DNA of 64,000 nucleotides from Symsagittifera roscoffensis (GCF_963678635.1 NC_087063.1:12500368-12564367); one strand, 5' to 3'. Counted from the stretch's first letter, positions 53,932 to 64,000 are shown. Program-made: numbers and translations. The notes: generated by a model from the sequence alone, not told the origin.

Positions 53932-56900
53932 CTATCCTGCTTCAGACTCCACCTCTATCTTTTCATTGTCGTCCAAGCTCAAGTTTTCATTGCCATCATT
54001 TTTCTCCCTGGTGCCCTTCTCATTCACTTCACAAGCTGGTTCTACCACCAGGTACTCGAGACCCTCCATGTCTTTCGGTAGGCACCAGTCTTCCGGGGAC
54101 GGGACGTGAGGCTTCAGATTTTCGTAATGTGCTGCTCGCCCAGTACTCAAGCGGTAGAACCGTCCTTGTTGATGTACTTCCGTTATCATGAATGGTCCCC
54201 TCCACTTCTTGAGTAGTTTCTTTGTTCCCTTGGGCGGTATGACATTTTGGAAGACCCACACGTACTGGCCCACTTCATATGGCTTCGCTTGTAATATTTT
54301 ATCGTCATATTTCTTGCGTTGTCTCATTTGTGCTTGCGCCGTGTTCCTCCTGCATAGCTCGTTTAGCTCTTGTTGTCTTTTGATCGCTTCCTTCACATAT
54401 GCCTGAGGCGACGTCCTCTTCCCCTCGTATTCTGGGTAGAAGAATGTTATAGGCATTGCCCTCTCCCTACCCGTCAACATCATGAAAGGACTGATGCCCG
54501 TCGTTGAGTGCTGCGTACTGTTGTATGCTCCTACTACCTGTGGCAGGTATTTGTCCCAGTCCGTCATGTATCTGGAGCAGAACACCCTTAACATGTTGAC
54601 CAGTGTCCTGTTCTGTCTCTCTACCAACCCATTGGTCTGTGGATGATAGGTCGTCGAGTGTGCTTGAGCAATGTGCGATCTCTTCATCAATTCTTTCGTC
54701 AAGTCCCCCACAAAGGCTTTGCCGTTGTCCGACTGGAAAGTCATCGGACAACCATACCGCGATATCCAATGCGTTATCAGATGATCACATGTCTCTTCGG
54801 CTGAGGCTGTCTGGCACGGAACCGCTTCCGCCAACTTTGTGAAGTGATCTATTATAACCAGTATTTGGTTATAACCCGACTCCGTCATGCAGATTTTCTG
54901 ATGGTCTATCTGCACCACTTCATTGAATTCCGAACTCTCGACAGACTTGAGGGGAAGCTTCATCTTTCTTGGGTCTTTTACCTGAAGGCATGCTAGGCAG
55001 GCACTTACCCATCTCTCGCAAGCTTTTCTCATTCCCGGCCAATCAAACCTATGAAGTATCCTTTGTTGTACTTTATCTATCCCCTGGTGGCCCATCTGGT
55101 CGTGTGATCTGAAAAGCACCTCCGTTTGGTACAATTGTGGTAGTATGATGAGGTTGTGTTTGTGTAATACCTTTTCCTCATCTCTCCTTTTGCACGCTAC
55201 CACCCCATCAGCTGTGTGATAAAGTAAGTCTTTCCTTTCTTTGTAGAACTGACTTAAGATCTTGTAGCTGTCTTCCTCAAGTTCCCCTTTCTCCTTGACC
55301 CCCGACTGGATCCATTTGGATAGATTACTTGTCATTTTGTCATTCTTCTGGGCTCTTATTAAGTCTGACAGCCTATATCTTGCCTTGACATGCTCCTTTA
55401 GCGCCATGATCTGTCCATTCATCTCACCAGGATTGTGGATGTCATCACTCAGTTTCACGCATATCATCCTTTTCATGATTTTCATGTCGTCTTCTGGTAC
55501 CAGATTCGTTCTGACGTTTGAGTTGCACGATAGTTCCCTGAATGGCTTTCTTGAAACCGCAATTTTCTCAAGTTCTTCACCACCTCGTACCTCTTGTGTG
55601 TCCAGATTGTACGTTCCTGAAGATGGATCCGTCTGTAACTCCCTGTCGTGTTGTCTTATCTTCTCTTCCGCCAATATCATGCATAGACTGTCCTGGTCTT
55701 CACTGCTCTCATCCGAATCTTTATCCCAATCTTCACGCTCCCCGGACAATTTCCCTTCTCCGGTTCCTTCTTCTTCCATGAACCTGGACCACTCCCCGGA
55801 CTCTTGATCTAGTCCCAGGTGTTCAGCCTCTTCTTTGAACGCCACTTTCTTTTTCCTAACCTTGGTCTGTTCCAGAATGTCCTCAGGGATTTTGTCAACT
55901 AGTGACCGCACGACGTCCTTGCTATCAGCCACGCTCCCTGTTGAGGAGTCAGTATTGTTCACCGTCTCTTGTTTCCGAAGTATGGTGACTTCTGGTTCCT
56001 GTTGACCCTTCTCCTGGATCACGGGTTTGTCATCCGATAGTTTCTCAAGCAGCCTCATTAAGTCTTCACCTATTCGGGCAGTTCCCGCCTCTACCTGGTT
56101 GAGGTCATAACCTTTCGCCTTGAGCGTTTCCCTCACGATCTTGGACTTGAGCATTGTTGCTACCGGAATCCTTCTGCTTTTCTTCAAGATGGTCTTTTCT
56201 GGATGTTCTTTAGGCAATTCCGGGTGATCTTCAATCGGTTTGCCTGATTTGTCCAGCCATCTCGTGAGTGGAAGACTGTCGTACGTTTCCTTGTCCATGA
56301 AGGAGAAGCCATCTTTGATCTCAGGTCTGTCCGCCTCTCTTTGTTCTTGTCTCTCGTAGAATTCCGTCTTCTTACTCAAGCTGTCGGCATTTTGATGTTT
56401 GTCTCGTGTTTTATGCTCAATTATCATATTGTATCCGTCAAGGCAAACTATCCACCTCCCGATGTAACTCTGGTCCATCGAGTACGTTTTCAGCCAGCTT
56501 AGTGCTCGGTTGTCGACTCGCAACTTAAATGGCTCACTGCCCAGGTACGCCCTGTACTTCTCAACAAAGGTAACCACCGCGAACATCTCTGCCTTCGGTG
56601 CTCCGTACTTCATTTCCGTGTCACTCAGGACTTTGCTCCCGTAAGCTATTGGTCTCAAGACTGTCTTCCCATTCCACTCTTGTTCCTGATGAAGCATTCC
56701 TGAAATCGCAACTACCGACGCATCCGTGTCCAGCACGTACATCCCTTTCTCAGTCGGCATCCCCAGTACTGGTGCCTCACATAGCTCTTTCTTTATCCTC
56801 CGGAATGACTCCTCTGCCGCGTTGTTCCATGTGAAATTCTTGCCCTTGTGCCTCATCAATTGTTGCATCGGGTACACCTTGTCCGCGTAGCCTTTGATGA

Positions 56901-57870
56901 ACTCTCTGTAGTAGTTAGCAAAGCCCAGGAAGCTCATCAACTGGTGTTCCGTCTTTGGTGACTTCCAGGTTAGGACTGCCTCCACGGCGTCTGGATCAGG
57001 TCTGATGCCGTGCTTGTCTACCATCCTGCCCAAATATTTGATTGAGTCCTTGAGTATCTCGCACTTTGATGGTTTACACTTTAGCCCCGATCTTTTCATG
57101 CACGCGAACACCTCGTCAAGTCTCTCAATGTGGTCTTCTAGTGTTGGCGTTGCTATTACCACGTCATCCACGTAGCACATTACCAGGTTGCCATACTTCT
57201 TTGTCACGCCTATCAGCGCGTGTGCCATCAATCGCTGAAACGTGGCTGTGGCATTGCAAAGTCCAAACGGCATCCGTTTCCATTGAAACAGACCCAACTC
57301 GCAGGCAAACCCTGTCTTGTCCCTGTCCTGCTTCCGTAGTGGTACCTGCCAAAAGGCCGAGCCTAAATCAAGAGTCGTAAAAAATTTTGCATCACCTAAC
57401 TTCGAGAGGCTCTCATCAATCCTAGGTATGGGATAGGCATCCTTCACCGTGACGGAGTTCAGATATCGAAAGTCACAACAAAACCTCAACTGATCGCCTT
57501 TCTTTTTGGCCATCACTACTCCACACGCCCACGGTGACTTGGATGGTTCTATCATGTCATACTCTAGTAACGTCTCGATCTCTTTTCTACACGCGTCCGA
57601 TTTGTGTGGGGTCATGCGCCTCGCCCCCTCCCTGTGTGGTACCGCGTTTTCCTCTAATTCTATTTCATGCTCAACAAAATCACAACACCCGATATCCGCC
57701 TTATGCCTCGAAAAAACTTCCTCGTTCCGCTCTAGTACGTCCTTGATGGCTTCGAGCTGTTCATCTTTCAGTTTGCCCCTCAAATGTTCAATCTCCGGCA
57801 GGACCGGTTTTTCATTTTGCATTTCATCTAGTGTGGGTCTCTCTGAAATTCGAACAGCTCGACAGCCCAT
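53932..57870 (-). CDS. pol: Pol of F: reverse transcriptase, RNase H, integrase (1,312 codons)
   Basis: The longest frame in the window. Its first 8 residues are out-of-frame read-in after a shift near 57850. RT: LRFCCDFRYLN, TLDLGSAFWQ, MPFGLCNATATFQRLM, CYVDDVVIATP with the catalytic pair at about residue 230. RNase H: LDTDASVVAISGML (about 375), APKAEMFAVV, RVDNRALSWLK. Integrase: HDQMGHQGIDK (about 918) and CLACLQVKDP, DDE at QIDHQK (about 985), QSDNGKAF (about 1043), GLVERQNRTL (about 1080), GPY/F module WRGPFMITEV (about 1220). All catalytic residues are present, so the enzymes could be functional. The RNase H-integrase tether carries the CCGGGGAG word twice (55737, 55791). Confidence 0.93.
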   Translation of the reverse strand: MGCRAVRISERPTLDEMQNEKPVLPEIEHLRGKLKDEQLEAIKDVLERNEEVFSRHKADIGCCDFVEHEIELEENAVPHREGARRMTPHKSDACRKEIETLLEYDMIEPSKSPWACGVVMAKKKGDQLRFCCDFRYLNSVTVKDAYPIPRIDESLSKLGDAKFFTTLDLGSAFWQVPLRKQDRDKTGFACELGLFQWKRMPFGLCNATATFQRLMAHALIGVTKKYGNLVMCYVDDVVIATPTLEDHIERLDEVFACMKRSGLKCKPSKCEILKDSIKYLGRMVDKHGIRPDPDAVEAVLTWKSPKTEHQLMSFLGFANYYREFIKGYADKVYPMQQLMRHKGKNFTWNNAAEESFRRIKKELCEAPVLGMPTEKGMYVLDTDASVVAISGMLHQEQEWNGKTVLRPIAYGSKVLSDTEMKYGAPKAEMFAVVTFVEKYRAYLGSEPFKLRVDNRALSWLKTYSMDQSYIGRWIVCLDGYNMIIEHKTRDKHQNADSLSKKTEFYERQEQREADRPEIKDGFSFMDKETYDSLPLTRWLDKSGKPIEDHPELPKEHPEKTILKKSRRIPVATMLKSKIVRETLKAKGYDLNQVEAGTARIGEDLMRLLEKLSDDKPVIQEKGQQEPEVTILRKQETVNNTDSSTGSVADSKDVVRSLVDKIPEDILEQTKVRKKKVAFKEEAEHLGLDQESGEWSRFMEEEGTGEGKLSGEREDWDKDSDESSEDQDSLCMILAEEKIRQHDRELQTDPSSGTYNLDTQEVRGGEELEKIAVSRKPFRELSCNSNVRTNLVPEDDMKIMKRMICVKLSDDIHNPGEMNGQIMALKEHVKARYRLSDLIRAQKNDKMTSNLSKWIQSGVKEKGELEEDSYKILSQFYKERKDLLYHTADGVVACKRRDEEKVLHKHNLIILPQLYQTEVLFRSHDQMGHQGIDKVQQRILHRFDWPGMRKACERWVSACLACLQVKDPRKMKLPLKSVESSEFNEVVQIDHQKICMTESGYNQILVIIDHFTKLAEAVPCQTASAEETCDHLITHWISRYGCPMTFQSDNGKAFVGDLTKELMKRSHIAQAHSTTYHPQTNGLVERQNRTLVNMLRVFCSRYMTDWDKYLPQVVGAYNSTQHSTTGISPFMMLTGRERAMPITFFYPEYEGKRTSPQAYVKEAIKRQQELNELCRRNTAQAQMRQRKKYDDKILQAKPYEVGQYVWVFQNVIPPKGTKKLLKKWRGPFMITEVHQQGRFYRLSTGRAAHYENLKPHVPSPEDWCLPKDMEGLEYLVVEPACEVNEKGTREKNDGNENLSLDDNEKIEVESEAG

Positions 57871-60214
57871 CGTCCGTTTCTGACTTGAGCGATTTAATAA
57901 GACCTGATGAATCTTTTATTTTCTGCAATCGTCTCAAGATACAAATTTTGTCCCTGTGATTGGGACAATCAACAACTTCATTTTGTTTTGAGTTCTCAAT
58001 CGTTTCGTATCGAGTTTTAACCGGTAAAGCATATCCCAGTTTCCTCCCTCTCTGTATCGTGATCGTCATATCAAGGGTATTCAACAAGACACTGACGCAG
58101 AGGCCGCTCTTCGTTATCGAGAATGATCTTCCTAAAACAGCAGCACTTTGACTATTAGGATTCGGAACTATACACACTTGCTTATTGTCACTTATTTCAT
58201 TGTAATTTTTCATCCGCAAGCCTACGATTGCCGCTTCATTCGCCTTTAGCCTCACCCTCCTACTCAAGAACACCGGTGCTTTGCTTTCATTTGCCATTAT
58301 TAAATTTACCGGTTTGATTGCGTACCTCCTATCCGGGTTCCGTATCCTGAACATTGCGTTGTTTAGATCAATTGCTACATCAAAGTTCCTGATGAAGTCT
58401 CTGCCTAAAATAAATTGGTCAGACTCATCTAGGTTTTCTACTACAAGAAAACTCATCCACAGGTTACGTTCCCCCAGATTGAGCGCTATTATCGGCGTTC
58501 TGCCCAACACGCGCAGGGCCCCTTTGTTCGCAGCCGATAACCGTATTCTCGAATCTATCAAGTCATCTTTGTTGAAGCCCATTCGTTCCCAAGTTTCGAT
58601 TGGTATGACACTCAAGACCGCTCCCGTATCAAGTAACCCACGTAACTGAGTCTTCTTGCCACTTATGTCTAGCACGTGCCCTGTCACATCTGCCTCTGTT
58701 CCGATGTGCATCGCATCTTCTTCAAGCATGGCGCAGTGTCCAATCGATCTCACTTTTAACTCTTCCTTCCCTACGTAGATTTGCCCAATTAGGTCTTCGT
58801 CACATGTTATCATCGTTCTGGTATAGATGTTGATCCCATCTATGTTTAGCATCACCTCGTGTGGACCATAAGCTTCAGTATACCTATTATCAACACGTAC
58901 CGACTTGCTGCCCCCTCTCGTGAGTAGTGCTCTCAACGCTCTAGAAGTCGTTTGTGGGCTTATACAACTCAAGTAATCTGCGTACACGTCAATGTGCATT
59001 ATTGTCTGGTCGCTCGGTTCGCTCAAGTTTCTGGTTACCTCGTGGCCGCCCACTGTGATTATCGACATTATTCTAGCCCCGATTTTCGATATGCCGAATG
59101 GCTTTCCCGTTACCATTTTTACAGTGTTACAATTCCCGGTCTTTGTTGAGCCTGATACGGCCTCTGGTATTGGGTTTGATCCGGTTAATGCTTCGTTAAA
59201 ATTCTTTCTTTCGATCTCCAGTTTTAGTCGTTGCTCTATTTCTTTCGCAGCCAGATCCTGCTTCACTTTGTTGACGGCCTCCGCTGCCGCTTTCTCGTAA
59301 TCTGTTTCTGGGGCTTTCTTCGCCGTGGCCTCTGCTGCACTACCACATTGTGTTACAGCTTTCACTGTTTTCGTTGGTAGCTCCACATTTGGTCCCTCGA
59401 GTTTTTTCGTCTCAAATTCACCCTGTCTGTTTCTCTGGTTCTGCACTGCTGCCAATGCCAACTTGTGTTTTGGATGACTCTGGTTCTTGGCCGCTTCCCA
59501 GAACAACGGACAGTCCACCCTGAAGTGCCCCTCTTGGTTACAGAAGAAGCATCTCGCACCTATTTTGATGATCAAGCCACTATAGAACTCGTGCTCTTCC
59601 ATCTGGCTCATATCTTCCTCATCGGGTGCATATCCCAAACTCTTCATGCCCTGTTTGTATGTCGTGCAATCCGCCACATGATGATCAACTGATCCGCAGT
59701 TAGCACACGACCTGCGTTTGTCCATGTCATCTCTAGGCTTGTACCATGACGACATTTGTGGCTGACTCCCCCCTTGGGTGTTCCTGTTGTCTGAGTACGA
59801 GTATTTCTTGGGTTTCATCAGCATGTATTCTCTTGACTTCTGCCTCATCTCTTCTGGAGTTGGCGCACTATCTTTCGACAATGTGTAATACGTTGCTAAC
59901 ATCGTTCTCAAGTCATCACTCTTTACCCCATCAATGAACTTTGAGGCTATGCTGAAGTTTCTTCTGTTGGTAGATTCTTCTGGGTCACTCCTTCTTCTCA
60001 AGCTCTCGAGATCATCTAGGAACCTGTCTATCGATTCGTCATCTCTCTGTCTCCTTTTTTCAAATCGCATCATCGCTTGATGACCCTTCATGCCTGAGCC
60101 GAATCTGTTCAACAGTATTTCAAAGATTTTGTCCGCGGTATCGCGTTCTTCTTCTTTTTTCGCAACCACGCATTTTAATGCCGTGCCTTCTAAATTGCTG
60201 ATATGGCTGTGCAT
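57824..60214 (-). CDS. gag-pro: Gag (capsid, two CCHC knuckles) and protease of F (796 codons)
   Basis: Starts after a one-base deletion near 60200; the apparent ATG is read-in. Capsid-like region with LEGTALKCVVAKK and MMRFEKRRQRDDESIDRFL; knuckles CANCGSVDHHVADC (about residue 170) and CFFCNQEGHFRVDC (about 220); Lys/Glu-rich helix; pre-protease segment IMSIITVGGHEVTRNLSEPS (about 395); protease with LLDTGAVLSVIPIETW (about 527) and FILGRDFIRNFDV. Gag and protease are in one frame with no stop between, so the family makes a Gag-Pol fusion without frameshifting, as some gypsy lineages do. How a Gag excess is made is not evident. Confidence 0.92.
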   Translation of the reverse strand: MHSHISNLEGTALKCVVAKKEEERDTADKIFEILLNRFGSGMKGHQAMMRFEKRRQRDDESIDRFLDDLESLRRRSDPEESTNRRNFSIASKFIDGVKSDDLRTMLATYYTLSKDSAPTPEEMRQKSREYMLMKPKKYSYSDNRNTQGGSQPQMSSWYKPRDDMDKRRSCANCGSVDHHVADCTTYKQGMKSLGYAPDEEDMSQMEEHEFYSGLIIKIGARCFFCNQEGHFRVDCPLFWEAAKNQSHPKHKLALAAVQNQRNRQGEFETKKLEGPNVELPTKTVKAVTQCGSAAEATAKKAPETDYEKAAAEAVNKVKQDLAAKEIEQRLKLEIERKNFNEALTGSNPIPEAVSGSTKTGNCNTVKMVTGKPFGISKIGARIMSIITVGGHEVTRNLSEPSDQTIMHIDVYADYLSCISPQTTSRALRALLTRGGSKSVRVDNRYTEAYGPHEVMLNIDGINIYTRTMITCDEDLIGQIYVGKEELKVRSIGHCAMLEEDAMHIGTEADVTGHVLDISGKKTQLRGLLDTGAVLSVIPIETWERMGFNKDDLIDSRIRLSAANKGALRVLGRTPIIALNLGERNLWMSFLVVENLDESDQFILGRDFIRNFDVAIDLNNAMFRIRNPDRRYAIKPVNLIMANESKAPVFLSRRVRLKANEAAIVGLRMKNYNEISDNKQVCIVPNPNSQSAAVLGRSFSITKSGLCVSVLLNTLDMTITIQRGRKLGYALPVKTRYETIENSKQNEVVDCPNHRDKICILRRLQKIKDSSGLIKSLKSETDDGLSSCSNFRETHTR

Positions 60215-61590
60215 GCTTGTCTTTCATCGTTCAAGTTGTCCTGTTCTAGGTGTAGTCTCATCACTTCCACCCAAGTATCAATGCATCCATCAGAGTCATC
60301 TTTGAATTCTTTTGGCTTCTTGAATGTTTTTCTGGATTTTCCCTCTCTTCTATCATTCGAGTCGGTGTTCCTTGTGGCGAAGGCCTCTAGAGTTCTATTC
60401 ATCATTTCCCAAGTGTTTGCCCATGTCATAGCATCCGGTCCTGCGTTGCTGTTAGTTGTTGAGTCCCCCGGACCAGTCGTTGTACTCGACGTTCCATTCT
60501 TCATTATTGTTTTCGCAGCTGTTGGTGCTATGCTCACCGTGTCCCGGGTTAAAGGCAACGGTGTCGATTGCCGTTTGTTCCTTTGTGGTTCCACAAAGTC
60601 AACTCTGGTGCCTTGCGTACGATCCGCTGCCGGTCTTTCTTGTGAAGTAGAATTTCTCAAGATTGCATCCAATTTCGCCTGTATTGCACACGAACTTTCT
60701 GCCTGATTCTTGCTCATTGTGTCCATTCTCTTTTCCAGGCTACCTAATTGGCTGTTGACATCATCATATCGGTTTTTCAACTGTTGCATATCTTTTTTGA
60801 TGTTCTTATCTCGTTCTTCATTGGTGGCTTCTACCTTATCTGACATCTCCTTGAGTCTCTCATCTGTTGCCTTAGCCAGGTTAAAATAACTATCCAGATA
60901 CTCGTGTTTGTTGTATCTTAATTCTTTTCTTATCACCTCTCTGTCCTCTTCGCTGTGTTTCAGTTTTTTGTCGATCTGATTCAGTTTCGCCATCAGGTCA
61001 CCTAGCTCAATAGTAGCCTCTTCATGGTCAGCCGTCGGTCTGTCTTTGGCCGTAGCTTCTGCTTTAGTCTGTTACTCTCTTGGATTGGCTTCTGTCGTCT
61101 TCGTGCTCACTGTCCCAAATGTTCGTGCTCTTTCAGCTTTTGGTTCTTCAGTCATGTTTTCTTTCGTTTTTATTCCGACCATCATCGCCAACCTTTCTGT
61201 AAAAGATGTCTTTTTTACTTGAGAGTCTTCTTTCACCGTTTCTTCGGTGTTGCCTATTGCATCTTCCACATTGTCTATTGGTGAGAACTCTATGGGTTTC
61301 GGGTTTGGTTCTTCTGCATTGGGCATTGGAGTTGACTCTGTCGCAATTTTCCCTGTTTCATCCACACTTTGATCGGGTGTCTCTAGATCAATCTCGATGG
61401 TGGTTTCTACTCGTTCCCCTTCTGTGCCCTTTTTTGCTCTGTTCTCCGTTGTACTCCTTGTACTGACCATGTTAACTGAAAAGCTCTTTTTTGTTATCTT
61501 CGGACCCATTGATGTTGCTTTGCGTAGCGACGAATTATATTTTGCTTCGGTAGATCTTTTTTCAGCTACCGGTACCCTGCTCCGCCTCAT
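60190..61590 (-). pseudogene. gag: Gag N-terminal region of F with in-frame TAA
   Basis: ATG 61590-61588 (MRRSRVPVAEK) matches the start type of family-2 Gag. Residues 1-172 are charged and low-complexity, up to TAA at 61074-61072. The same frame continues (60993 is an internal ATG) with a coiled coil (IDKKLKHSEEDREVIRKELR) and the start of the capsid region, EFKDDSDGCIDTWVEVM. The frame is lost near 60200. The first 124 codons are repeated at 63563-63932. Confidence 0.82.
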
Positions 61591-61828
61591 TATTTACAAT
61601 TGTTATTATTTACAGTATTATTATCTACAAAATTTCTACTCTAAGGTTAAAAAACTCTAAGTAAAAAGAAATTGGCAATTCGCTAAAAACAATTTTTCTT
61701 AAACTTTTGAAAACTTTTATGTGTTAGGTTAGGATAGGGAATGTGTTGTTATAATTGGTTACTTCAACCTAACTTAGTACTCTTGTAGTACCCCCTTCCT
61801 AATACTGTTCTAAGACTTTCTCTCTACC
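61591..61828 (-). other. AT-rich leader of element F
   Basis: No ORF. 61591-61658 is shared with the upstream gag copy (63933-64000). Beyond it, AT-rich sequence leads into the minisatellite. No LTR or primer-binding site recognised. Confidence 0.5.
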
Positions 61829-62570
61829 GTCCCAAGACTATTCAGTGTTGTCCCAGTACTTCTTATTGGTATCCTCAGACCAATGTCCCAAGACCAACGT
61901 CCCCTAGACCAACGTCCCAAGACCAACGTCCCAAGACTAACGTCCCGAGACCAATGTCCCAAGATTAACGTCCCAAGACTAATGTCCCAAGACCAATGGC
62001 CCAAGACCAACGTCCCAAGACTAACGTCCCAAGACCAATGGCCCAAGACTAATGTCCCAAGACTAACGTCCCAAGACCAATGGCCCAAGACCAACGTCCC
62101 AAGACTAATGTCCCAAGACCAATGGCCCAAGACTAATGTCCCAAGACCAATGGCCCAAGACCAACGTCCCAAGACTAACGTCCCAAGACCAATGGCCCAA
62201 AACCAACGTCCCAAGACTAATGTCCCAAGACCAATGGCCCAAGACCAACGTCCCAAGACTAATGTCCCAAGACCAATGGCCCAAGACCAACGTCCCAAGA
62301 CTAACGTCCCAAGACCAGTGGCCCAAGACCAACGTCCCAAGACTAATGTCCCAAGACCAACGTCCCAAGACCAATGGCCCAAGACCAACGTCCCAAGACT
62401 AATGTCCCAAGACCAACGTCCCAAGACCAATGGCCCAAGACTGTTTCGTACCAAGACTGCTCTGGTCCAAGACTGCCCCAAGGCTGCACTGTCCCAAGAC
62501 TGTGTTGCCCCAGGACTGTCCCCAGACTGCAATGTCCCAAGACTTCTTTGGTACTGTCCCAAGACTCGTC
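61829..62570. repeat. 14-bp minisatellite (CCAAYGTCCCAAGA and variants)
   Basis: A regular core at about 61876-62450 of 14-bp units ending CCCAAGA, in variants beginning CCAATG, CCAACG, CTAACG and CTAATG, often in 42-bp triplets. The flanks (61829-61875, 62450-62570) have the same CCCAAGACT word at irregular spacing. Because 3 units equal 42 bp, both strands are open (230 and 250 codons) and read as 14-residue repeats; these are by-products and not called as genes. Confidence 0.92.
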
Positions 62571-62935
62571 ACTGAATGTCTGGATATCGGATCTCTTTCT
62601 TCTTCGTTTTAGGGACTTCTTGATTCACTGTACCTTGTACCACCACTCAAGCTCTAGTGATAATTTTACCAAAAACCCTCTCTTAATGGCCAAATGCTAA
62701 CCCCCCTTTTTGAATTACCTCTTTTTCTATGTTCCAAGTAACTTGAAACCACAACCTGTGCGCAGGTATCTTGTGATCACCTGTTCGTATAAAAACCAAT
62801 CGCAAATCCTCACCAAAATGCAACAATATATATATATAAAAAAAAAATTTTAAACAAGAAAAATAATAAAACAGAGAAATCAACCCACCTAAAATTCAAA
62901 GGAGACAAATTTCGACCTTCTGTCGAGAAAAAAAA
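62571..62935. other. Unassigned AT-rich stretch
   Basis: No gene. Contains a TATATA run followed by a poly-A run at about 62827-62850. On the minus strand it continues directly from repeat R1 and may be part of the same element. Confidence 0.5.
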
Positions 62936-63540
62936 ATGTCTGGTACCTAACTGCCACGCGTTTTCTTCCCCCACTAGCGATCTTATGGGGTATCACAAAA
63001 ACTTTCTATATCCGTTCCCCCCTACCAATCCAACCAACGTACCAATCTTAACTCGAGTTAAATTTTGGATATCCACCTATTATTACCAACGCGTGTTGAT
63101 GGCTAATGTAACTAAATCAACGATGTCGATTAATTAGTTACTCTAATTTCCCCCCTTTTTACAATTTACAACCGCCAACCTCTAACCTAACCAGCCCCCC
63201 TACTAACCTCTCCCCTCTTTAGCCCCCCTCTTAAGCCGAAAAATCACTTAAGCGCCGGGTGCTAAACCTCTCGAGAGAAAACCGTAGACCTGTTTCCAGG
63301 CCTGCTTGAGTAAAAACTGCCTCAAAACAATGGGACTCCGCTTATCCAATTTTACACTTATTTCCTATAATGTAATGTGGATTCTAACGATACCCGTTGC
63401 TCGACTCGAGAACACCCCTGTGCGTCCTCTTGTAGTGGTCCTGTGCTGGTTGTCTCTGTTCTGCACTTGACAGCAGAACCTTTTTCCCACTCGACTGGTC
63501 ACCTCTTCCAATCAAGTCTCCTAGTGGTCCGTTTCGATCC
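62936..63540 (-). repeat. Dispersed repeat R1, second copy
   Basis: On the minus strand matches 6636-7250 of element A, from GGACCACTAGGAGACTTGA to GGTACCAGACATTTTTT. It lies between a broken gag copy and the AT-rich stretch above. No coding capacity. Confidence 0.65.
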
Positions 63541-63562
63541 TTGTGAACCACTTTCACCGAAA

Positions 63563-64000
63563 GAGAGTCTTCTTTCACCGTTTCTTCGGTGTTGCCTATT
63601 GCATCTTCCACATTGTCTATTGGTGAGAACTCTATGGGTTTCGGGTTTGGTTCTTCTGCATTGGGCATTGGAGTTGACTCCGTCGCAATTTTCCCTGTTT
63701 CATCCACACTTTGATCGGGTGTCTCTAGATCAATCTCGATGGTGGGTTCTACTCGTTCCCCTTCTGTGCCCTTTTTTGCTCTGTTCTCCGTTGTACTCCT
63801 TGTACTGACCATGTTAACTGAAAAGCTCTTTTTTGTTATCTTCGGACCCATTGATGTTGCTTTGCGTAGCGACGAATTATATTTTGCTTCGGTAGATCTT
63901 TTTTCAGCTACCGGTACCCTGCTCCGCCTCATTATTTACAATTGTTATTATTTACAGTATTATTATCTACAAAATTTCTACTCTAAGGTTAAAAAACTCT
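63563..64000 (-). pseudogene. gag: Second copy of the F gag 5' end and leader
   Basis: 63563-64000 repeats 61221-61658 with offset 2,342 and only about two base differences. Gives the first 124 codons of Gag from ATG 63932-63930; then the frame enters R1 sequence and stops at 63384. The window ends within the repeat. Indicates a recent duplication or a second, interrupted insertion of the same family. Confidence 0.8.

Larger units (their letters stand above)
50017..61658 (-). mobile_element. Element F: Ty3/gypsy element, family 1, best preserved gag-pol-macro
   Basis: Minus strand: leader, Gag (61590), PR, RT, RNase H, IN, linker, macro tail (to 52792), spacer with intron-like segment, deleted ORF2 (52490-51342), 3'UTR and terminal segment ending at 50017. 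Only a few lesions separate it from one continuous polyprotein of about 2,900 codons: TAA 61074-61072, shifts near 60200 and 57850, TAG 53934-53932 and TAA 53673-53671. The 5' LTR is not identifiable. Confidence 0.85.

Noticed and set aside
53671-53934. Programmed stop-codon readthrough at TAG 53934 and TAA 53673
   Set aside because: Element A has sense codons at both places, so these are nonsense mutations.
61876-62450. CRISPR-like regular repeats
   Set aside because: Units are 14 bp, directly tandem with no spacers, in a eukaryotic retroelement context.
61810-62575. Proteins of 230-250 residues with 14-residue repeats on both strands
   Set aside because: They arise from the 14-bp minisatellite, which happens to lack stops in several frames; no start context or homologue.

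Overview
This window is eukaryotic, almost certainly from an invertebrate animal. It consists of transposable elements from end to end. I see no host housekeeping gene, rRNA, tRNA or CRISPR array. The evidence is Ty3/gypsy-type gag-pol coding regions (CCHC knuckles, DTG protease, YVDD reverse transcriptase, RNase H, HHCC/DDE integrase), GT-AG intron-like segments, AATAAA signals and nested, decayed insertions. The exact taxon cannot be fixed from the sequence. The Gag knuckle region reminds me of cnidarian or other marine-invertebrate gypsy elements, but that is recollection and not a search.

Layout. (1) 1-5022, plus strand: the 3' part of an AT-rich, envelope-bearing LTR element. It holds the C-terminal part of a glycoprotein-like ORF, a second unknown ORF overlapping it by ATGA, a 79-bp intron just after the stop, and a putative 3' LTR. 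It abuts, and seems inserted into, the gag of element A. (2) 5023-17778, plus: element A, a decayed family-1 gypsy element (Gag, PR, RT, RNase H, IN, macro-like tail, truncated ORF2, 3'UTR, terminal repeat). A partial repeat of its own 3' end follows (17779-18594). (3) 18595-42965, minus: element CB, family 2, about 20-24 kb. Its Gag-Pol-macro region (40182 down to 31600) is followed by a second reading frame, ORF2 (31230 down to 22271, roughly 3,000 codons, now broken by frameshifts), a duplicated 3' end and a 3'UTR. (4) 50017-61658, minus: element F, family 1. It has the best preserved Gag-Pol-macro region, but ORF2 has a large internal deletion. (5) 39232-46283 is repeated almost perfectly at 46284-53335 (period 7,052 bp), so the F 3' end, the leader upstream of CB and the first part of the CB gag occur twice. 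(6) 61659-64000: a 14-bp minisatellite, a dispersed repeat shared with element A, and a second copy of the F gag start.

How the genes fit together. Gag, protease, RT/RNase H and integrase are the standard machinery for particle formation, reverse transcription and insertion. Unusually, the integrase is followed in the same polyprotein frame by an acidic linker and a domain that looks like a TARG1/OARD1-type macro fold whose glycine loops have been replaced. After a short spacer with a conserved splice donor comes ORF2. It starts with a helical/coiled-coil region, then an SGNH-hydrolase domain with all catalytic blocks, a second SGNH-like segment, and a long C-terminal region with a conserved C-x4-C-x4-H-x-C-x4-C motif. 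ORF2 homologues occur in both families, so the macro tail plus giant ORF2 is an ancestral property of this gypsy group. It is the most interesting system in the window. All copies seen here are damaged.
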